Assembly: GCF_910591885.1 (NCBI RefSeq)
Contig: NC_063276.1
Location: 1,488,001 to 1,552,000 of the forward strand
Length of the DNA: 64,000 nucleotides
DNA from: Bombus terrestris
Taxonomy: Eukaryota > Arthropoda > Insecta > Hymenoptera > Apidae
Direction: 5' to 3'
Each line of letters begins with the position of its first letter. Position 1 is the stretch's first letter. The position numbers and the translations under genes are program-made. The notes below the pieces were generated by a model. It did not search any database, was not told where the DNA came from, and was given only the letters and a program-made list of their open reading frames with translations. Positions 22,701-36,107 of this stretch are shown here, one piece after another.

Positions 22701-25400
22701 AGTTGCTGGCCAATTTACGTACGTCTTTATATTCGTATCGTACGCGTTTTAGAAAATACATTGAGAAAGTTCATTAGCATCGGGATGAGAAACGATTACC
22801 GACGTAATCACGATCCACTACGTCGAAACAAATCTGAAAATGTAGCGTAACGCGTAATATACGAATTACGATCGATATAACGAATTATTTTCCGACGATC
22901 CGAGAGAAATTAGGAAACTAGGCAACTAGGAAAACGAAAGATATAAAACACCGTGACGAAACAATTTTCCATGAGATTTTCTGTATTCTATAACGAAACC
23001 ATTTACAAGGTAGCGAGGGTAATTTATAAAATCGATTTAAGTAATTCTAAGGTATTTTAACCAGACGTTTACTCTTTAGGTACAAAATAAATTACTTGGG
23101 AAGAAAAACCATGGACCACCAACCTTCGTCCGTATCATCAGCCTCCCTCAGCGAAATTTCAACCGCTATAAATCATTTTTGCTTCCGTTCTTGCCTCGCG
23201 TTCGTGAATTCGCTCATTATCGTGATTTTCATCGTGACGTAACGGTTTACAAAACGATCGTGGCATTATCGTCGTTTGACGATACGGTCCATTTCTGGCT
23301 AATCGATCCAAATGATATACCGATTACGCCACCGGGTGAAAGCTTCCTCTGTTAACGCTGGCAAAAACCTAAGGAAACCTGCGTATAGTCGCAACCGTCC
23401 CTCCGTAAAGAAAGTACAATCTGCTGTGGCGTCAGAAACGCAGGGCGAATTGCGAAACACCGCGCATTATCGAGATTTCGATGGAAAGTCGTTGATTTTT
23501 CTTTGGCGAACTCGTGGATGCGTTTACGTAAGATTATTCCGGCAAAAAACGTTCGAGAAAACGGTCCATCGAATGAGATTTCATGGAGTTTTTATGGCGT
23601 AAATCGTGTCGCAGAAATTACGCAAGATTCTGCTGATATCGTATCGTTAAATTCTACGTGTCCAGTTTGATACGCGCGTCAGTTCCACCGTAGCGAGAAC
23701 AACCGAGTAACTGGGTAACGAGCTTGCCAATGAGAAAATTTCTCGAATCGGTGATTCGTTGCGAATAAGCATCGACGAGAAGAGGCTGTTCGCGAAAGAG
23801 GCTGGAAGGTTCGATACCAAAGAAAAACGACCGCCGTCTCTTTAAACGAGCGGTGGACGGGCGCATCTGTACGAAAGGAGAGGATGAGTGGAATTAATCG
23901 AGCACATGACGCGCGAGTGTCCCGAAGGGGCGCGCGGCGAACACATGGTCCGCGCGATAGAAAACCGCCGCGCGACAAACCGGGACCAACGCGAAGAAAA
24001 GCCGATTCCTCGTCGCTAGAACACGTGTCTAGACTGACAAAAATGTTGGCCGCCGCGTTTTTTCCACGCGGCAACGAGCGTATTGTGGCGCGAGGCCGCG
24101 CGTTTCCGCTGCAACTCGCGCCGCCGAAAAAACCAAACGAACACGCATCGTCTGGAAAAAGGGGCACGTGCACCGCACCGTTTCCACCGGCTTTCGTTCT
24201 TTTATTTCTCCTCTACGCGAATTCTATTATTTTTTTATTTTCTACTTTCGGGACGACCGCATCTCCTTGCGACCAGGCTCGCCTCGTTTCCACGAGACGC
24301 GCCATTTTTACTCTTTCGGGTGACCTCGATTCCCGCCAGACGAAGGCAATTCAATTCGGTTTCAAGTAGATTGCGCAAGACGCATCGATCTGGAGATATC
24401 GACGTTCGATCGAATTCTCGAATCTTCTCCTTTTTAGAGCCGATCTTTACGCGTATCTTGAAACCTAGAGAATCCACGATTGTTGTTTTAGGGGAGTAGC
24501 GATGATCGTGGGTGGTAGAATTGGAAGGACGTTGGATGGTCTTGCGTTACGATTTTTTGGAGAAACGTTTGTTGATGGAGTTTTTTTTAGTGAGATTCTT
24601 GGCTCGATGTTCGTTAAAGAGTCGAAGATCGACGTAGAACGAACGCAACGGTAATCTGTACATTTGTGACCAAAGTTGCATTTCTGAAGAGTCTGAAAGG
24701 CGAGAAGAGAACGATTTTGCGTGGATGGGCTGGCACAATCGTTCGTAAAGATATCGCGAAAGAAAATAGCGCGAGGCAAATGTAATTATACGAGCTTGGA
24801 CTTTGGAGATTACGAAGCATCGAAAAGTCGAATTTAATTTCGATTTAAACCTGAAACATACTCGATACTTTATTTCCTTTACATATTTTAATGCCAATTG
24901 ATCGTTGACTATCCGTGTAAGTGGTTTATAAACTATCGGTGAAATACGAAAGCTACTTATACTTATTTATACACACGTAACTTTACGAACGTGTAAACGT
25001 ATCCACGTTACGTCGCATCGACGCTTTTTGTAAGGATGTGTAACGCTTGAATGAACGTTAAGGTGCATACGTGGCTCTTATCCTTTAAATCAAGGACTTT
25101 AATTAAAGAGAACGCGCGCTGCAAGCCACTCGTCATGAATAAAATGCAACAGTCTTGTGTCAATTACACACTGTATCGAGTTGTGATTAAAATTCTTCTC
25201 TCCATCTACCCTTTAACTTTTGCAATTTATATTCGACTCTCAGTTCCTATTAAACGCCTTATTTTATCTCTATATCCTTATTTATGTCTTTCACACTTTG
25301 CAACTTGTGTGCTTCGTAATTTCCAATTTTAATCTCACTATTCGTATATTTGCTCTACTCCTTACTTTTCTCTTTCGTTTACGTTCTTCATTCGCGTCCT
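22701..25400. other. Non-coding stretch
   Basis: AT-rich from 22.7 to 23.3 kb with no open frame. From 23.65 to 24.4 kb the sequence is CpG-rich and keeps frames open on both strands (23679-24173 minus, 23884-24369 plus). This opposite-strand overlap argues against either being real. From 24.8 to 25.4 kb it is AT-rich again. No gene was recognised. Confidence 0.6.
24053..24071. repeat. Short GC hairpin with T-rich loop
   Basis: CCGCGT at 24053-24058 pairs with ACGCGG at 24066-24071, and the loop is T-rich. It resembles a terminator hairpin in shape, but the setting is eukaryotic and such a role is not implied. Confidence 0.35.
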
Positions 25401-28400
25401 GTCCAAACGCAATCTCTCTCTCTCTCTCTCCCTAATCGCATTACGTTTACCTGGCTCTGAGCTATTCTCGTTAATAACATTCACATCTAGCGTTATATTA
25501 ATTGGCTTAACGTCGATTATAACGCGATTAGTTCTTCGCGTGATATACGTACGCAAAGTTACACGCTCGTGAAGATACACAAATATATTTGTTCGCACTA
25601 GGAACGATCGAATCTTTTACATTCGATATGAAAAGCGAGCCAGATGCCAAACAAACGGCAAACTACAAAAAGCAAAACGGCAGCTGGAGAAAAAGATGGC
25701 CCTTAATGAAGACAGCGATGAATCAAGAAACCGCGTGATCGGTTTAGCAGTGTCCAACAAGGGTGATAATATATCGCGTATAAATTGTAGCAAAACCGTT
25801 GTCGCGGTATAAGCTAACCAACGCGAACGTTGATGGATAATAATCGCGTAATGAACGTGAATTATTGCATAATGTTGTCGAGGATCGGGCGTGGCCGTAT
25901 TACGGGGCCCGAAGAGCGAGGAGGCGGGAAAAAAGGGAAAAGAAAAAACCAAGCTAAAATCAATGTTCGCAAGATCGCGGTCTCGCGCGAGCGCGCGCCA
26001 GCCACTGCGTTCCCTTTTAAGTATTGCAACTGATAATCATACCCTTTATCCGTAGCAATTTACCACGCACCACCGTATATCATCGTCGCCTGTTATTTGC
26101 AGGTCGTCGAGAAACCTCCGACACATCGTTGCAACAACCTTTCGAAGATTTCTTGATTTCTGACGCGAAAAGAATAGCTTTTCTTCAACGTGGCATAATA
26201 TTCCGACAATCTGTTCTTTTTCTCGCATTTGTCTTTCTGTCGTTTCGAATACCGAGAACCATAGCGGTGCAAGCCGGTTTGAGCTTCCACAAAATAGCGT
26301 CCTGCGTTGATCGTTTAAAAAAATGATGATCGTATTTTCCTTCGAGCGACGAAAACGTATGGCGACAGAGAAGTTCCTTTCGTTTACTGTTCTCTTTTTC
26401 TCCTTGCGATAACTTTGCTCTTATTACAGAAACTACTATACGCTATAGTACTATAGCAACGATCGCATGACTTTTGGAGCGTTTGTCGCTTAAAGCCACG
26501 CGATACTTGCGCTATATAACAGTTTGCGAATATCGTGTAAGCAGTAGGTACAAATAAAGAAAAGAAAACAGAGAAGAGGAGAAGATGTACCGTTCTAAGT
26601 TTCAAACTTAATTTCCTTCTGAGATGTGTGCAACGATAAAAGGTAATTTATTCTAGGAGGAAAATTTGGAAAAAACGACGGGCACGAAAATAGTAGCTTC
26701 GTTCCGTGTAGAGAAACACTTGGCCGAAAAAAAGAAAAACGGTAGAGAACCTTTATTTCTAAAGAAAAATGTAAAACTAATGGAAGGAAGAATAAAAGAA
26801 AATAGATTTCCGAGGAAGGCGAGAGAAGAGGAAGCAGCGTTAGGTTTGTCGCGAAGGCGAGAAGAGGAGAGAGGATTCCTTTGAGAAGAAGCAAGAGGAG
26901 GGAAGGAATTTCCATTGAAGAGGATGAGGCTAAAGAAAAGAACTTTCATTGAAAGCGTTCTCGAGAAACTGCTTTCCTTTTCAAAAGTGCCGACAAGATA
27001 AATGCAATTCGTTAAAGTAACGAACTTTTAAAAAGAATTTTAACAAAAAGTTTAACGAACAAATAAGAAGGGCAAACGTATTTCTTTCAAGGAGAACGAA
27101 AAAGAAGTGAAATATGAATCGAGCATTTTATGTAAATGAGATCGCAGTTATCGAATCTTACAAAATTCCACCGACACGAACAAGCCTCGTTTTAAAAAAA
27201 TCGACCAGCGTAGTTAGCCTAACAATAAAAGATCGCGTATTCTTCGCGGTTCGACGACTTCGCGTTCCTCGCAGTATGTTGACCTGCGAAGGAAGAGATA
27301 CGCAGCCGTAGGTACGAAAGAAAAGACGAAAAAACGAGCAGCGGATCGATTAAACCGCGAAGAAAACAAACAAAACACCGAATTGGCCGAATAATTCCAT
27401 CTATCGTCGTATCTTCGCTATTCGTCTTTCATTTTGCAACAATGTGCCGCAAGTGGCTAACGAAAAAGCTCGCGCGTAAAACAGGAGATCGTAGAAATGA
27501 AAAGCTACGAAATATAACAACGTACTCGCTAACGTTTCGTCGACGCTGGTAAATAATTTTAGCTCGGAACCGCAGCACGTTTTACCGAATTTATTTACGC
27601 AATTACGAAGCGATATATAACTCGAATATTTCTATCTTACAATTGTATTGCATTGGCGCAATTTTTGCGCATCATCTCGCTATTCGAGCCTCGATGGGTT
27701 AAACATACCCTCGTCCATCGAGAACAGAAGGAAAAAGAACAGCATGATAAATCTTACGTAAAATCTTGGTGAAAAAAAGGGGAAAGAAATATGGAAAAGA
27801 GAGATTTACAAAGTCGGTGGTCCAAGGGGACTCGGTGGAGATAATACGAGTGGTCGGGTGGTAGGAAAGGGGTCGAAACGATCGTGGAAACGACAAGAAG
27901 GGAAAAGTGGCGCGCGTGCAAGAGGAAGAATGCGGCGAAAGGGCAGGGCCAGAAAAGGTAGACGAGGGGAATGGGGCGAGAATTCGAAGAGCGGCGTACG
28001 AGCATCTTATTTCAATATTTTAAGCGCACTCCGGGGTATCACGCATACCACGAGTGGACGGCCAATATTTGAAACGGACCACAAACGCCGCAGCGCGGCT
28101 TCGTTCCTGGGAAAGAGAAACGAACGAACCGAGTACGCGCGGACTCTACACAAAAAGTCAAGATTCGATCGAAAGTGTACCGATTTCTTGGTGAAAAATT
28201 ACGCGCGATCGCGACGTTGAATTTGTTCACGGCGGGACGTCGCTCGTGAGAAATGGCAGAAATTAATTAAGAGACGAACCATTGGGAGCGCGAGGATCGT
28301 TTCAAAGCTATCGCGTTCTCCGATAATTACTCCGCTCTTCCATATCAAATACGACGTTACGTTCGAGAAATATGCAACGACGCGATATTTTTGATATAAG

Positions 28401-28800
28401 AGGAGCGCGTTCCGTAAGACTGGACGCGACCGGCGTAATTTACGATTTCATCCACGATCGAGGCTGGCCCGTCTAAAAAGATACACTGTTCGCTTGTTAA
28501 GCGGAAAGATAAAGGGGCTGCCTTCCTGGATCGGTGATCGCCGTCGTTGGGGAATGCGGTGTGCGCTTTTTTTCCGCGAACTTGCAATTCGTCGCGGCGT
28601 TCTTCGCCAAAAACCGGCGCTCGCCGAGTTATCGAGGAAGCGATTCCATCTCGACCAATCCACGGCTGCGTAATCGCTCGAAATAAGTCGGCCGACGATA
28701 AAGTGGTCACGAAGGTTTAAAGAAGTGGCAGAACGATAAAACGGCCGTCGTTTATTTCGATTTTTAAGTTCTCGATTGAAAATTATAATTTACCGATTAT
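25401..28800. other. Non-coding stretch with purine-rich runs
   Basis: Apart from the TC microsatellite, there are purine-rich runs at about 26740-26950 and 27710-27960. These create charged, low-complexity frames on both strands. No motif, exon or RNA gene is recognised. The sequence from 28740 to 28950 is AT-rich and empty. Confidence 0.65.
25413..25430 (+). repeat. (TC)9 microsatellite
   Basis: Nine perfect TC units. On the opposite strand this is GAGA sequence, which in insects can also be bound by GAGA-type factors. No promoter is evident nearby. Confidence 0.75.
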
Positions 28801-28955
28801 TAATGCTAATTGACCGATCTTTTTGAATTATTTATAAACCGCCAACGTCGCGTGTTAACTGTGTTAATGCATATTGATATTAATGATCACAATGGCGTCG
28901 TACCTTAACTTCTTTAATTTCTCCGCTTGATGCTCCTAATAGCCACTTGGCTCAC

Positions 28956-28973
28956 GTCCGTGTCCGTGTCCGT
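28956..28973 (+). repeat. (GTCCGT)3 hexanucleotide repeat
   Basis: Three perfect GTCCGT units. It is a small microsatellite. Confidence 0.65.
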
Positions 28974-30130
28974 GCTTCCGTTTCCTGTAACAATTATATT
29001 TTTCAGTTACGTCACTTTTTCTATATCGTTCACGCGTGAAAATTACAGACGAAAAATAGAAATAAAACCACCGCCCCCCTAAGCCGTTTCTTCAAACGTT
29101 TTCAGCAGAGGAAAACGTTCGTAATTAATCGCGTAACGACGAATCGGAACGAACGATCGCAAGAAGAAATGGATCTGGATTTTTCAATGGCGTTAGTACG
29201 GTCGATTGGTACGCGAGGAATTCCATTGGCCGGTCGGGCGTTGGCAATATCGCGAGCGGCGTTCATTAAAATTCATTAAAATCGATAAGCTCAATTAGAC
29301 TTCCTCGCGCGCGTATTTCGAAACTCACCCCTCGCCGCGCGATTTTCAACGCGTTCCAGGAATCATTTTAACGACCGTAAAACGGACTCTGTCCGCTTGT
29401 TAAGCCGACCGTCCTTCCACAACCGTGTCGCGATAATCTTCTTTAGATAATCTCGTTAATTGATTATTCTCTCTATATTATTAGTTTCGAGTCTTCGACG
29501 TGTATTTCTTTATGCGCTCTCGATCAACAACGTTTATTTCAACGGATTAATATCGCGTTTTCTCGATTTCCTCGTTTTATTTATCGCAGACGCGTCGACT
29601 CATAGTTGGTCCAAATTATGTTGGAAAAGAGCAGAGACAGTATTATCGTTCGTTAACGCATTATAAAGAGCGACTAATTATTCTCGTCTCCAAGAATATA
29701 CCGAAGAGCGTGGCGACAATTAGCCGTTCCTACGCGAATAGTAGCGCGTTCGTTTGGTCCGTCTACGAATCGCGTTAGGTTCGCTGGAGGAGAGGAAACG
29801 TCGGTTTAATTGGCCCGAGCGACAGATATCGCGGGCCTGAAACAAGGAAAAAGCGATTTGCCATGGGGGCCACGTAAGACCGTAGCATGTGTCAGTCCTC
29901 GGTGAAGCTTAATGGAACAATGGGGACGGGGAGGCGGCCCTTGGGCAACTCGAGGGCCTGGCAGTCAATGAATCTGCTGGCCTTTTCCCATGCCCGCGAA
30001 CACCAACGCCACAGTTCCCTCTCTCTGTACGACTGTTCGGGTCCAGTCGATTTTATTAGCCTCTGACTCATTCCCTCTTTACTCCCCCGCTAGTCTTGCT
30101 GCCGGATATCTTGCCTTCTTCTTTTTTCCT

Positions 30131-30166
30131 ATTCTTATTCTTATTCTTATTCTTATTCTTATTCTT
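30131..30166 (+). repeat. (ATTCTT)6 hexanucleotide microsatellite
   Basis: Six perfect copies of ATTCTT are followed by degenerate CTTTGT units. The tract opens two reading frames that give leucine/isoleucine- or phenylalanine-rich products. These should not be annotated as proteins. Confidence 0.85.
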
Positions 30167-33100
30167 ACGCTACGTCTTTGTCTTTGTTTTCTTCTATCTG
30201 TTAATGGGGCAGATCGTCACGCAGGACCGTTTCAACGTGGACGGCTATCGTTTTGGTCAGCTTTCGTGGATCTTCTAGGTGAATGTGGAAGATCGATTTG
30301 AAATTCCTGAGGAAATTGTAACGGAACGTTGGATAACGGAGTTGTTGGTTGTCGCCGCTTACTGTGTGGTAAAAGATTGAAAAATCGTTGTCCGAGCAGT
30401 CGAGACTGGAAGCTGTACAAGGAGAAAATTTCTTCTATCGAAGATCGATCCTGCAGATCGACCTAAATATTTTCTTCTACGTGCCAAAGAGATTTGAGAA
30501 ACGACGAAACTCAGAACCAATGACGAAGACAAAAGCGAGGAAGACCGGCGATCGACCTGAAGACGCAGAGAGCGATTAGGATGATTGTGTAAATAGGGAA
30601 GAGTCGTCCGGTCCTCTAAGTTCAGCGGACCTGTTTGTCTCGATGCAAACGATCGTGTGAAAGTCTCGCCGCCTCGTTAACGCCACCTTCCGCCGGACCC
30701 CGCGAAGGATGGCCGAGAAAGGGAGGAGTCTTTTTAACCGAAGCCCGAGAAGAAGTTGCCAGCCATGACCACGGTCAGCGGAGTAAGGGGACCGAAGAAT
30801 CGTGCTGGGAAGAGCAAAGATTCCGGGCGAACCGAGGAAAATAAACGGACGAAGACCTCCTTCTCTCTTCCCGGCGAATTAGCTACTCGATTAACAGACT
30901 GCCGCTTTGTTGCGGATGCTGTCCGAACCGACTCTCGCCTTTTCGACCTTAGGACCTACTGCTTATTGCTTTGCCTTTCTTGCTTCTTTTGATTTCTTCG
31001 GGTTGCCTTCCTTTGCCTTTCGACGGCAGTCTCGATCCTTGGGATAAGAATGTTGAGATTTTGCTGTCCGATATATAGGAGAAGGGGATGAATTCTAAAA
31101 CGCTCGGATGGGCGTCCGAAATCACGAGCAACAACAACGAACGTAACGAGGTAAGGTCGAGTCGTTCGGAAACCATGCTGATTAACTTGAGAATTTAGGG
31201 CGCATAGATAGATGGCGATTACAAGCTGCTTTCCCAAATGGGACTTTCACGAACGAGGCTGCAACGATTACCTAAAATCGTAGGGTTCCGTTAAGCATAG
31301 GCATGGGTAGCGTTACAGCAAACTTCATCAAGGTTCAAATGACAGAGCGATCAGTTTATCTTCAGAACACCTTGTATAAATTCCTCGAAAGCCCCCAACA
31401 CTGTACCAACCCAACGACATTCTTCCCAAAGAATTTTCCCACCATGAAAGCGAACAAAAAAAAAGGAGAGGAAAGAGCGAAGAGTATCCCTTGTATCGTA
31501 TACCCACACACAAGCGCATAACGATGTTCGATTTTTCCGAATTTTCTCAATCCCGTGCCTCTTTTCGTAACCTTCCAAATCTTGGAAATCGGGAGGAAGC
31601 TGGAGCGACCGAATACCGAAGAAAAAATAGCGCGAAATCCAACCTGGAATTCCGAAGGAAGAAAAGGAGACGCGGTAGCCGGGACCCCTTTGAAACATAG
31701 TCTCATTATTTGCAAATCCGATAAATCTCCCTCGTTCGTGGCGGCTTCCACGAAGTTCGCGGTGGAATCGGGCCACGCAGATTGCCAGAGTATCGCGTGC
31801 TGCTGGCCATCTTTTGGCCAGGTTTCGGTACCTGGACCCTCCGCCCTTTCATCCATCGGCAAAAATCTCCCTCCTCCTTTCGCCCCGGTCCACTTCGTTC
31901 GCCGATACCTCGTTCGTCTCGGTTCTCCGCGTGCGGCCCCTGTGGCACTTTCGGCTGTGGAAACGGTGAGAAATATTCGAGGTCAAGGTCGCGGAGGAAG
32001 GATACTCGCGCACGAGCCGTTTCTCTTTTAATCGGCGAGGAACCGTGCTTGCTTTTTTATCTTTAGTTTCCAGCGTATGGACGCGGCTAAGCTAATTTTT
32101 CGGCTTGGAAATGAGGCGAGGGTGATCCTCGGATCTCGACGATCCTCGGTCCGGAATTTTTACATATCATACGATATTTTCGGAAGAGCGAGACGAGAAT
32201 CGTGCGATTTCCAGAAGAAACGTATTATTTTCAGACAGGTTTAATTGAGATTTCACAAGCCAGACCAATCGTAATCATGGCAAACGCGATCTTATCGTAC
32301 GATTTATTTTAAATTTTTATTAAATACCCTCCGTACATGTAATGTAGCAAGCAACGATCGATTATCCACACGCGAAACGAACGAGGAGTTTTTCATACGT
32401 GCGTTCCTATAGGGGTTTCTCGGCGTGCTATCCTCGATCCTCATCCTCGCCGGCTCCGTCTTTTCTTTCCACGAAACGCTTTCGGCAAGTCAGCACGGAA
32501 CCGGATGAAAAGCATGGCGCGCGTTTCTCACGCAGAGATTGGATCAAAGACGCGAAGCACGCGCGAACCGTTGATTTACCACGAGAAACGAGTTGCGCCG
32601 ATCGAACCGTATTATCGGGCTATTCGTATCGTTCGATAGCCGCGCGGTGTATTTTCACGCGTGCGAAAGCCCGTCGAATCTTGCTTGGACGGACGTCGAT
32701 ATCGTATCGGTCGACTCTGTATCGTTCGTGGCTTTCAACCACTTTGGTTACGCGAGATTCATAAAAATCACAGGTCCTGAAATTCCGAAATTGTTCGAAT
32801 ACCTCGTTCCCAACCAGCGAATTTCATATTTTTCTCTTTAAAAGTTGTCTTCGAGCGAATACCAGAAACGCTATTAAACCCAAAGGTAGACTCTCGTCGT
32901 CGTCCGCAAGAATCGCGTCGAACCAACACGAAATCCCATTAAGTTTCTAATTCGAAACACCGAAAACTCTAATCGACGAAATCGTGTCATTTATGATCCG
33001 CCTGGTTTCACGAATTTGTCAAAAGTCGGGGGTAGACTCCAGCGGCGAGCAGGCGTCCACTGGACGGATGCAAAGTGTCGGCGATCCATTAAAGCCGGGC

Positions 33101-33357
33101 TTTCAATTCCGACCAGCCGAAACGAACCCATCAGCCCGGCCCATATTCCAGAAACCATCAGCTCGGGGCTGGAGGCTCCGCAACAAGCTCCATGAACGCG
33201 ATCGTTGCTCGCAATCTCGTCGAAGCTGTTCCCTTCTAAACGCGGCCCGAAACCCGAGCCGAACATTTTCGGCCTTCTCTTCGTGCCCGATCCCTCCGGA
33301 GCAAAAAGGATCTTGCCATATCCTTTGATCCTGCCAAGGAGCCGTTCGTTCCCTTTC

Positions 33358-33393
33358 TCTTCTTCTTCTTCTTCTTCTTCTTCTTCTTCTTCT
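33358..33393 (+). repeat. (TCT)12 trinucleotide microsatellite
   Basis: Twelve perfect TCT units. They read as poly-serine on plus and as poly-arginine or poly-lysine on minus, which explains the artificial frames through this point. Confidence 0.85.
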
Positions 33394-34439
33394 CCTTCGT
33401 ACTCTTCCCTCGATTCCTTCTACCATTGGGCCTGGAAGGAAGGACCTCCCTGGACTTGGTCGCTGCTCTGGAGGTCCCGTTCCTCCCTTCTCGCCCCTCA
33501 TAGGCAAACGGCAAGCTAACGGACGAGCCAGAGAAGGACGGACAGACGACAGAACGGACTCCGACGAAGACGAAGAGGTTCGACACGGTGCGAGCAAAAG
33601 GCCTGCAAAGGACAAGCTCTCGTTTTGTTCCTTCTCGATTGCCTTCGTCCTTTTCTTTTCAGCTCCTTGCGCCGTTTCCAATGGGTGGGGTTTTTTGAGT
33701 GCTTTCATCCTTTGGGGGTTGAAATTTGAATTTTCAAAAGATTAAAATATCTCTTGGCCTTTAGAAAAATGTTTCTCGATCTTCGGGAAATTGAGACGGT
33801 ACGTAGGATGAAATAGCTGACTAGCTAATGGTGAATAGATTTGCAACGAACGTGTTGGACGATTTAGTTGGAAATAGTTCGGAGACATCAAAGGTGAAGA
33901 CAGTTCGAGAATCTGCTTGACGTTGTTACGGAGAAATTTTCAAGTTTCGAAGAGACGAGCAGTAGCGAACGAAGCGTTGGCTATTCCGCGACGTAAAGTA
34001 CATACGGTTGTACAGGGACTTACACAAGTAACGCGAAATACAAAAGTTGGCGAACCATCTCGTCTCACCATCGTCCTTCTTCAAAGACCACACATCGCCA
34101 AACCGCATCATCCCATTATTCTTCGCTCTCTCCCTTCACACCATACGTCTTCTTTTAATCCCCGTGCAACCACGTCGCCAAAAGATTCCTTGCGCTCTTA
34201 AACAATACCCGACGTCCCTACCATTCACCTTTTTCTCGATTTCATCTCTCCTGCGATCCGATATATCCTCTTCGCAATCACCGAAACGATATTCTTCCCA
34301 TTCCTAGACTATCTTAAAAGTCGAGATCTACAGCTTTTCGTGGTTCGATCGTGCGAACGTGTTCGTAACGATCTCTCCGCTACTCATCGATCGCCAATCG
34401 ATCAACGCGACCTCCGACTGACCGTTACATCCTTATCGT

Positions 34440-34790
34440 TGCTGGCGAGAGCGATATCCGCGACGATGGCGCGAGCGTCGGAAAAAATACGAGCCTGGCG
34501 GGCTGTGCGCGATTTGACGTGGCCGCGGTGCGCGTGTACGCACACTCCGACACCCCCAGACGCGGCGGCTACGAGCCACGACCACACGAACCCCGTGGGC
34601 CCCGTAGAACCGCATTCCAAGGCGGCTTCGTGGACCGGGGCCTCGATCCGCGGGACGCGGAGGGCCAGCGCGAACGTTAGGAAGGTGGTGGAACGACATG
34701 GTGAGGGGAACAACGGGGGGAAGGAACGAGACAGGCCGCGGAAGGGCGCGAGAGAGACGCACGGGCCGAGGAATAACTCGATAAAGCGAA
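34440..34790. other. GC-rich, CpG-dense island
   Basis: About 350 bases are clearly richer in G and C than the surroundings and dense in CpG, with no internal repeat. Frames are open in one plus and two minus phases at once (34340-34807 plus, 34402-34713 and 34433-34762 minus), as GC-rich sequence predicts. One minus frame starts with a hydrophobic segment, but there is no recognisable domain. It could be an unspliced exon, a promoter or a regulatory island. The sequence alone cannot decide. Confidence 0.4.
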
Positions 34791-36080
34791 GGACCCCTTC
34801 TAATTAAAATGAGTTCCGCCGTGGGTCCTCTCGTGTACGATTCTCGCCGCGGTCTTATTTCGTCGCGGATCCCTCCCTACCCGCCGTTCTCCCTCAACTG
34901 GCACGCCAGCTCTCGGGTCGTTCCAAGCATCCTTCCTGGTCCACTGGAATTCGAATGCCGGACATGTGGGAATTTCTGTGGTGGGGAGACCATTTCCGCG
35001 GTCATACGATCGATACCGCGAAACAGAAACACGTGCATCTAGATTTTCCTCGAACGACGACTCGAGGGGTCGGTCCTTTCGGGTTTCTGGAGGTTCCGAT
35101 CGTAAAAGGTGTGAATTGCTGGATTTTTTTAATTCTCTGAAAGGTTTGGAAGATAGCTGAAACGATCTGAGACGGAATGTTTGGGACGAACGCGTAAATT
35201 TGGTAGACGTTTCTCGATCGTACAACGTTGTTGACCAGAAAACTGGGAATGCGTGGATCGTTTGGATGCTTTGAGAGATTCAGAAGGTATCGGAGAGAAT
35301 AACGTAGCGCGGTATGATTTGAGACGAGCGTTGGAGGTGCGTCTGCTTGGCTTTGAAATACGATACGTATATCTGTGTATGGAAGATGGATATTAAGTGT
35401 GCGCGGTTTTCCAGGTGTTTGATTTCACGAATAACGCCATATCTCGAGATAATATCGTTCCAAGAATGTTTGATTTCGTTTTCGCGAATGCACTCAGGAA
35501 TTTCGTTTTAGCAGTTTTTGCGAATGAATACTCGAACGAACGAACCAAGCCTGGACTCTTCGTTCAAACTTTACGTTCAAACCTGTGATTCTTCGCGTCT
35601 CTTAAATTTTAGGAAAGTAGACAAATGCAACGAGGAGACACTTTGCCGGCTCGCAAAACGATCATCTAAACGCAAAAGTATAAAGGATGGCTTTAGACGG
35701 AGAAGGGATGCTCTGGGCGTGATTTTCGCGACTGCCTAAACGCGTCGGCCGATTAAGCCAGGACAGAGGCTGTACACCGGTGTGGCATAGTAATTAAGAC
35801 CTTATGGGGCATCCCGAGGAGTCATTCCAGCGCAGCGTTCTATCGCACAATACATCCAATTTAATGACCCGATGCGTAAATCAAATCCCTCCGCGTGCCG
35901 CTTCATCGAAATCCTTGCTCGTTCTGTCCCTTTCCTTGCCGAACGTACGTTCGTCCCTCTTTTTCCACGTAGGAGGTGGAGGCTCCTTTGAAACCAGCCA
36001 ACCACCACCATCCGCCGCCGCCAACATCAGCATCGGCACCGTCTCTCGCAAGGTGGGTCGCCTTGGGTGATACACGACGT

Positions 36081-36107
36081 TTCTCACGGTGATAATTATC
36101 ACCGTCT
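36081..36107. promoter_or_regulatory. 20-bp perfect palindrome of two GATA sites (copy 1)
   Basis: ACGGTGATAATTATCACCGT at 36086-36105 is identical on both strands. It consists of a TGATAA site and its mirror TTATCA back to back. With its left flank TTCTC and right flank CT it matches the copy at 37986-38011 except for one substitution and one missing base. A 20-bp perfect palindrome is not expected by chance in 64 kb. A symmetric binding site for a GATA-type or other dimeric factor is the simplest reading. Confidence 0.5.

Larger units (their letters stand above)
28801..32100. other. Non-coding stretch with GC-richer islands
   Basis: The interval 29.8 to 30.0 kb is GC-richer and contains balanced words (GGCCACGTAAGACC, GAACAATGGGGAC) that look constrained but carry no frame. 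At 31.35 to 32.05 kb, frames of 140 to 166 codons overlap on both strands without motifs. The frame at 29990-30301 is driven by the ATTCTT microsatellite and is not a gene. Confidence 0.55.
32101..34900. other. Non-coding stretch leading into a GC-rich island
   Basis: Mixed sequence to 33.3 kb, then the TCT microsatellite and a GC-richer block. The 201-codon minus frame at 33103-33708 is arginine/lysine-rich because it reads through the microsatellite. The GC-rich island at 34440-34790 is described separately. No exon is recognised. Confidence 0.6.

Noticed and set aside
22069..24369. Several frames of 138 to 166 codons on both strands
   Set aside because: Opposite-strand and multi-phase overlap in GC-rich DNA. 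No domain, signal or splice structure.
29990..30301. 103-codon plus frame and an overlapping 60-codon frame
   Set aside because: The body is the translation of an (ATTCTT)n microsatellite in two phases, giving artificial Ile/Leu and Phe/Leu runs.
33103..33708. 201-codon minus-strand frame
   Set aside because: It reads through a (TCT)12 microsatellite as an arginine run and overlaps other open frames. There is no domain.
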